A DNA stretch of 64,000 nt. Origin: Burkholderiaceae bacterium (lineage in GTDB: Bacteria > Pseudomonadota > Gammaproteobacteria > Burkholderiales > Burkholderiaceae_C). The notes under the pieces were generated by a model. The model was not told the DNA's origin and did no database searches. It saw only the letters and a program-made list of their open reading frames with translations. Below, piece after piece: positions 61,303 to 64,000 of the stretch. The number at the start of each line of letters is the position of its first letter. The first letter of the stretch is position 1. The DNA is taken from positions 2,418,001-2,482,000 of the forward strand of contig CP126124.1 of the NCBI GenBank assembly GCA_030123545.1, given 5' to 3'. A program made the translations under genes and the position numbers.

Positions 61303-63774
61303 ATGACGGGCAACCCAGCGCTGATCCTGGCGCTTGTCTGCGGCCTGATTGCCGTGATCTACGGCTTCTGGGCGCGCAGCTGGATTCTTTCGCAGGACGC
61401 CGGCAATACGCGGATGCAGGAGATCGCCTCGGCGATCCAGACCGGCGCCGCCGCCTACCTGGCACGGCAATACCGCACCATTGCGATCGTCGGCGTCGTG
61501 CTGGCGATCCTGATCGGCATCTTCCTCGACGTGAAGACCGCGGTCGGCTTCATCGCCGGCGCGGTGCTGTCGGGTGCCTGCGGCTTCATCGGCATGAACG
61601 TGTCGGTGCGCGCGAACGTGCGCACCGCGCAGGCCGCGACCAGGGGCATCGGCCCGGCGCTGGATGTCGCGTTCCGCGGCGGCGCGATCACCGGCATGCT
61701 GGTGGTCGGCCTCGGGCTGCTCGGCGTCACCTGTTTCTACTGGTACCTGACCGCAGGAGCTGTGGCAGGCGAGGCTCTGGCCACGGAACTCACACCGCTG
61801 ATCGGCTTCGCGTTCGGCGCGTCGCTGATCTCGATCTTCGCGCGTCTCGGCGGTGGCATCTTCACCAAGGGCGCCGACGTCGGCGCCGACCTGGTCGGCA
61901 AGGTCGAGGCCGGCATCCCGGAAGACGATCCGCGCAACCCGGCAGTGATTGCCGACAACGTCGGCGACAACGTCGGCGACTGCGCCGGCATGGCGGCCGA
62001 CCTGTTCGAAACCTATGCGGTGACGCTGATCGCCACCATCGTGCTCGGCGTGCTGCTGGTCGCGAACGCCGGCGTGCACGCGGCGATCTACCCGCTCGCG
62101 CTCGGCGCGGTGTCGATCATCGCGTCCATCATCGGCTGCTTCTTCGTCAAGGCATCACCCGAGATGAAGAACGTGATGCCGGCGCTGTACCGGGGCCTGG
62201 GCGTGGCCGGCGTGCTGTCGCTGATTGCGTTCTACTTCGTCACGAACTGGCTGATGCCGGACGATGCCATCGCCGCCAGCGGCAGCCAGCTGCGCCTGTT
62301 CGGCGCGTGCATCGTCGGCCTGGTGCTGACCGGCGCGCTGGTCTGGATCACCGAGTACTACACCGGCACGCAGTATTCGCCGGTGCGCCATATCGCCCAG
62401 GCCTCGACCACCGGCCACGGCACCAACATCATCGCCGGCCTGGGCGTGTCGATGCGCTCGACCGCCTGGCCCGTGGTCAGCGTCTGCATCGCGATCGGCG
62501 TTTCGTACCAACTCGCCGGCCTGTACGGCATCGCGGTCGCCGCCACCTCGATGCTGTCGATGGCCGGCATCGTGGTTGCGCTCGACGCGTACGGTCCGAT
62601 CACCGACAACGCCGGCGGCATTGCCGAGATGAGCGAGCTTCCGAGCAGCGTGCGCGACATCACCGACCCGCTGGACGCGGTCGGCAACACCACCAAGGCG
62701 GTGACCAAGGGCTATGCGATCGGCTCCGCCGGCCTGGCCGCGCTGGTGCTGTTCGCCGACTACACGCACAAACTCGAATCGTTCGGCCAGTCGATCAGCT
62801 TCAACCTGTCGGACCCGATGGTGATCATCGGCCTGATTATCGGCGGCCTGATCCCGTACCTGTTCGGCGCGATGGCGATGGAAGCCGTCGGTCGCGCCGC
62901 GGGCAGCGTCGTCGTTGAAGTGCGGCGCCAGTTCCGCGACATCAAGGGCATCATGACCGGCGAGGGCAAGCCCGAGTACGACACCGCGGTCGACATGCTG
63001 ACCGGCGCGGCGATCAAGGAAATGATGATCCCTAGCCTGCTGCCGGTGGTGGTGCCGATCCTGGTCGGCCTCGTGCTCGGCCCGAAGGCGCTGGGCGGCC
63101 TCTTGATGGGCACCATCGTGACCGGCCTGTTCGTCGCGATCTCGATGTGCACCGGCGGCGGTGCCTGGGACAACGCGAAGAAGTACATCGAGGACGGCAA
63201 CTTCGGCGGCAAGGGCTCGGAAGCGCACAAGGCGGCCGTGACCGGCGACACCGTCGGCGACCCGTACAAGGACACGGCCGGCCCGGCGGTGAACCCGCTG
63301 ATCAAGATCATCAACATCGTCGCGCTGCTGATCGTGCCGCTGGTGGTGCACTTCCATGGCGCCGCGCCGGCGCCGGCCGCGGCAGCCACCACCGGTGCCG
63401 CGATGGCGACCGGCAAGGTGGCCGATGCTTCGGCGGAAGCTGCGGCCGATGCCGCCAGCGTCAAGGTCGAGAACGGCGTGGTGATCTTCTACTTCGCCAC
63501 CGGCAAGACCGAACCGGCCGCCGGCGGCGCGCAGGCGCTCGCCGACATCGTCGCCGGCGTGAAGGCCGGCAAGCACGCGGTGGTCAGCGGCTTCGTCGAC
63601 GCGACCGGCGACGCCGCGCGGAACGCGGAACTGGCCAAGGAACGCGCGCAGGCGGTGCGCGGCCTGCTGGTCGCGGCCGGCGTGGCCGAGGACAGCATCG
63701 AGCTGAAGAAGCCCGAGGACATCCAGGCCGGCACCGGCCCCGAGGCGCGGCGCGTGGAGGTGACGCTGAAGTAA
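61303..63774 (+). CDS. hppA: K+-insensitive H+-pumping pyrophosphatase with C-terminal OmpA-like domain
   Basis: Membrane-integral pyrophosphatase of 823 residues. PPi site motifs DVGADLVGKVEAGIPEDDPR and NVGDNVGDCAGMAADLFE are present, and GNTTKAVTKGYAIGSAGLAAL has Lys where K+-dependent enzymes have Ala, marking the K+-independent H+ pump class. The core ends near residue 690. After an Ala-rich linker an OmpA-like domain follows (about 722-822: IFYFATGKTEPA, GFVDATGDAARNAELAKERAQAVR, EARRVEVTLK), an extra of about 130 residues. CAGGAGAAAAAC precedes the ATG. Confidence 0.94.
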   Translation: MTGNPALILALVCGLIAVIYGFWARSWILSQDAGNTRMQEIASAIQTGAAAYLARQYRTIAIVGVVLAILIGIFLDVKTAVGFIAGAVLSGACGFIGMNVSVRANVRTAQAATRGIGPALDVAFRGGAITGMLVVGLGLLGVTCFYWYLTAGAVAGEALATELTPLIGFAFGASLISIFARLGGGIFTKGADVGADLVGKVEAGIPEDDPRNPAVIADNVGDNVGDCAGMAADLFETYAVTLIATIVLGVLLVANAGVHAAIYPLALGAVSIIASIIGCFFVKASPEMKNVMPALYRGLGVAGVLSLIAFYFVTNWLMPDDAIAASGSQLRLFGACIVGLVLTGALVWITEYYTGTQYSPVRHIAQASTTGHGTNIIAGLGVSMRSTAWPVVSVCIAIGVSYQLAGLYGIAVAATSMLSMAGIVVALDAYGPITDNAGGIAEMSELPSSVRDITDPLDAVGNTTKAVTKGYAIGSAGLAALVLFADYTHKLESFGQSISFNLSDPMVIIGLIIGGLIPYLFGAMAMEAVGRAAGSVVVEVRRQFRDIKGIMTGEGKPEYDTAVDMLTGAAIKEMMIPSLLPVVVPILVGLVLGPKALGGLLMGTIVTGLFVAISMCTGGGAWDNAKKYIEDGNFGGKGSEAHKAAVTGDTVGDPYKDTAGPAVNPLIKIINIVALLIVPLVVHFHGAAPAPAAAATTGAAMATGKVADASAEAAADAASVKVENGVVIFYFATGKTEPAAGGAQALADIVAGVKAGKHAVVSGFVDATGDAARNAELAKERAQAVRGLLVAAGVAEDSIELKKPEDIQAGTGPEARRVEVTLK

Positions 63775-63802
63775 GCGCGAGGCCGAGCGCCTTCCCAAAC
63801 GG

Positions 63803-63828
63803 AAAACCCGCCTTGCGCGGGTTTTTTT
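63803..63828 (+). terminator. Rho-independent terminator of hppA
   Basis: AACCCGC-CTTGC-GCGGGTT stem with a seven-T run, about 30 bp after the hppA stop. Confidence 0.9.
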
Positions 63829-63920
63829 CTGGCACTGAAATCTCCCGCATAGCGCGCTGTCCTGCCCGGAAGCCAATCAGGTTTATCCGATGCTGGCTGC
63901 AGTTGTGACACATTGATAAG

Positions 63921-64000
63921 ATGGCGTCTTCAGTGCCAACCAGGACGTCCAAGATGAAGCGCTGCGTCGTCGGTATTCGCCGACCCGGGGAGCCTGGGCC
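63921..64000 (+). CDS. Possible start of a gene running off the window
   Basis: The frame from ATG 63921 (also ATG 63954 in frame) is open to the edge and begins MASSVPTRTSKMKRCVVGI. Only 26 codons are visible, so it cannot be identified or confirmed. Confidence 0.2.
   Translation, partial: MASSVPTRTSKMKRCVVGIRRPGEPG

Noticed and set aside
63775..63952. Minus-strand frames overlapping the hppA terminator
   Set aside because: They run antisense through the OmpA-like domain and terminator and show no protein features.
1..64000. CRISPR arrays, intact insertion sequences, rRNA genes or prophage
   Set aside because: No regularly spaced direct repeats, no transposase, no rRNA signature and no phage structural genes were seen.

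Overview
The window is GC-rich, densely packed chromosomal DNA of a betaproteobacterium, most likely order Burkholderiales and probably near the Comamonadaceae. This rests on recognised gene content and order: a tauE-cysI-DUF934-cysH-cysD-cysN sulfur operon; ilvB-ilvH-ilvC-pssA-leuA on one strand; paired aat-bpt; a sigma factor/DUF3619/DUF3106/RDD cluster; a long ThiE; and short dispersed GCTAT...ATAGC palindromes of the kind I recall from Comamonadaceae. No phylogeny was run, so the family is an inference.

Layout. 1-5.7 kb: 5'-truncated aryl-acid-AMP ligase, dsbB, a 1-Cys peroxiredoxin, an MFS transporter, a tiny lipoprotein and an FMN reductase. 5.8-10.6 kb: a complete branched-chain-amino-acid-type (HAAT) ABC importer. 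10.9-13.2 kb: yggX and an mnmC whose methyltransferase half looks dead. 13.3-20.1 kb: assimilatory sulfate reduction genes behind a palindromic operator, then ferredoxin fdxA. 20.2-25.8 kb: a MATE exporter, thiD, and divergently a TPP-riboswitch-controlled thiO-thiS-thiG-thiE operon. 26.1-31.6 kb: tRNA-Asn followed by a decayed island, comprising a P-type ATPase relic, a LysR-controlled redox cassette and a broken integrase. 31.6-37.7 kb: a beta-CASP nuclease and a second HAAT importer. 37.9-42.1 kb: an ACT-domain regulator, aat-bpt (N-end rule), an IclR regulator and a PBP7-like peptidase. 42.2-50.2 kb: branched-chain amino-acid biosynthesis with two leuA paralogues behind a leucine attenuator (leader peptide, mutually exclusive hairpins). 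50.5-54 kb: sigma factor cluster, dgkA, LOG. 54-57.4 kb: glnB-nadE and a FemAB/GNAT-like gene. 57.5-60.5 kb: a TAXI-type TRAP transporter. 60.5-63.8 kb: soluble pyrophosphatase and, divergently, a proton-pumping pyrophosphatase with a fused OmpA-like domain.

Most of the window is core metabolism. I see no CRISPR array, no intact phage or transposon and no clear defence system. The most unusual items are the leu attenuator, the HppA-OmpA fusion, the degenerate MnmC methyltransferase domain, REP-like elements that supply stop codons to two genes, the dispersed GCTAT-N7-ATAGC palindromes (some inside genes) and the decayed tRNA-Asn island.
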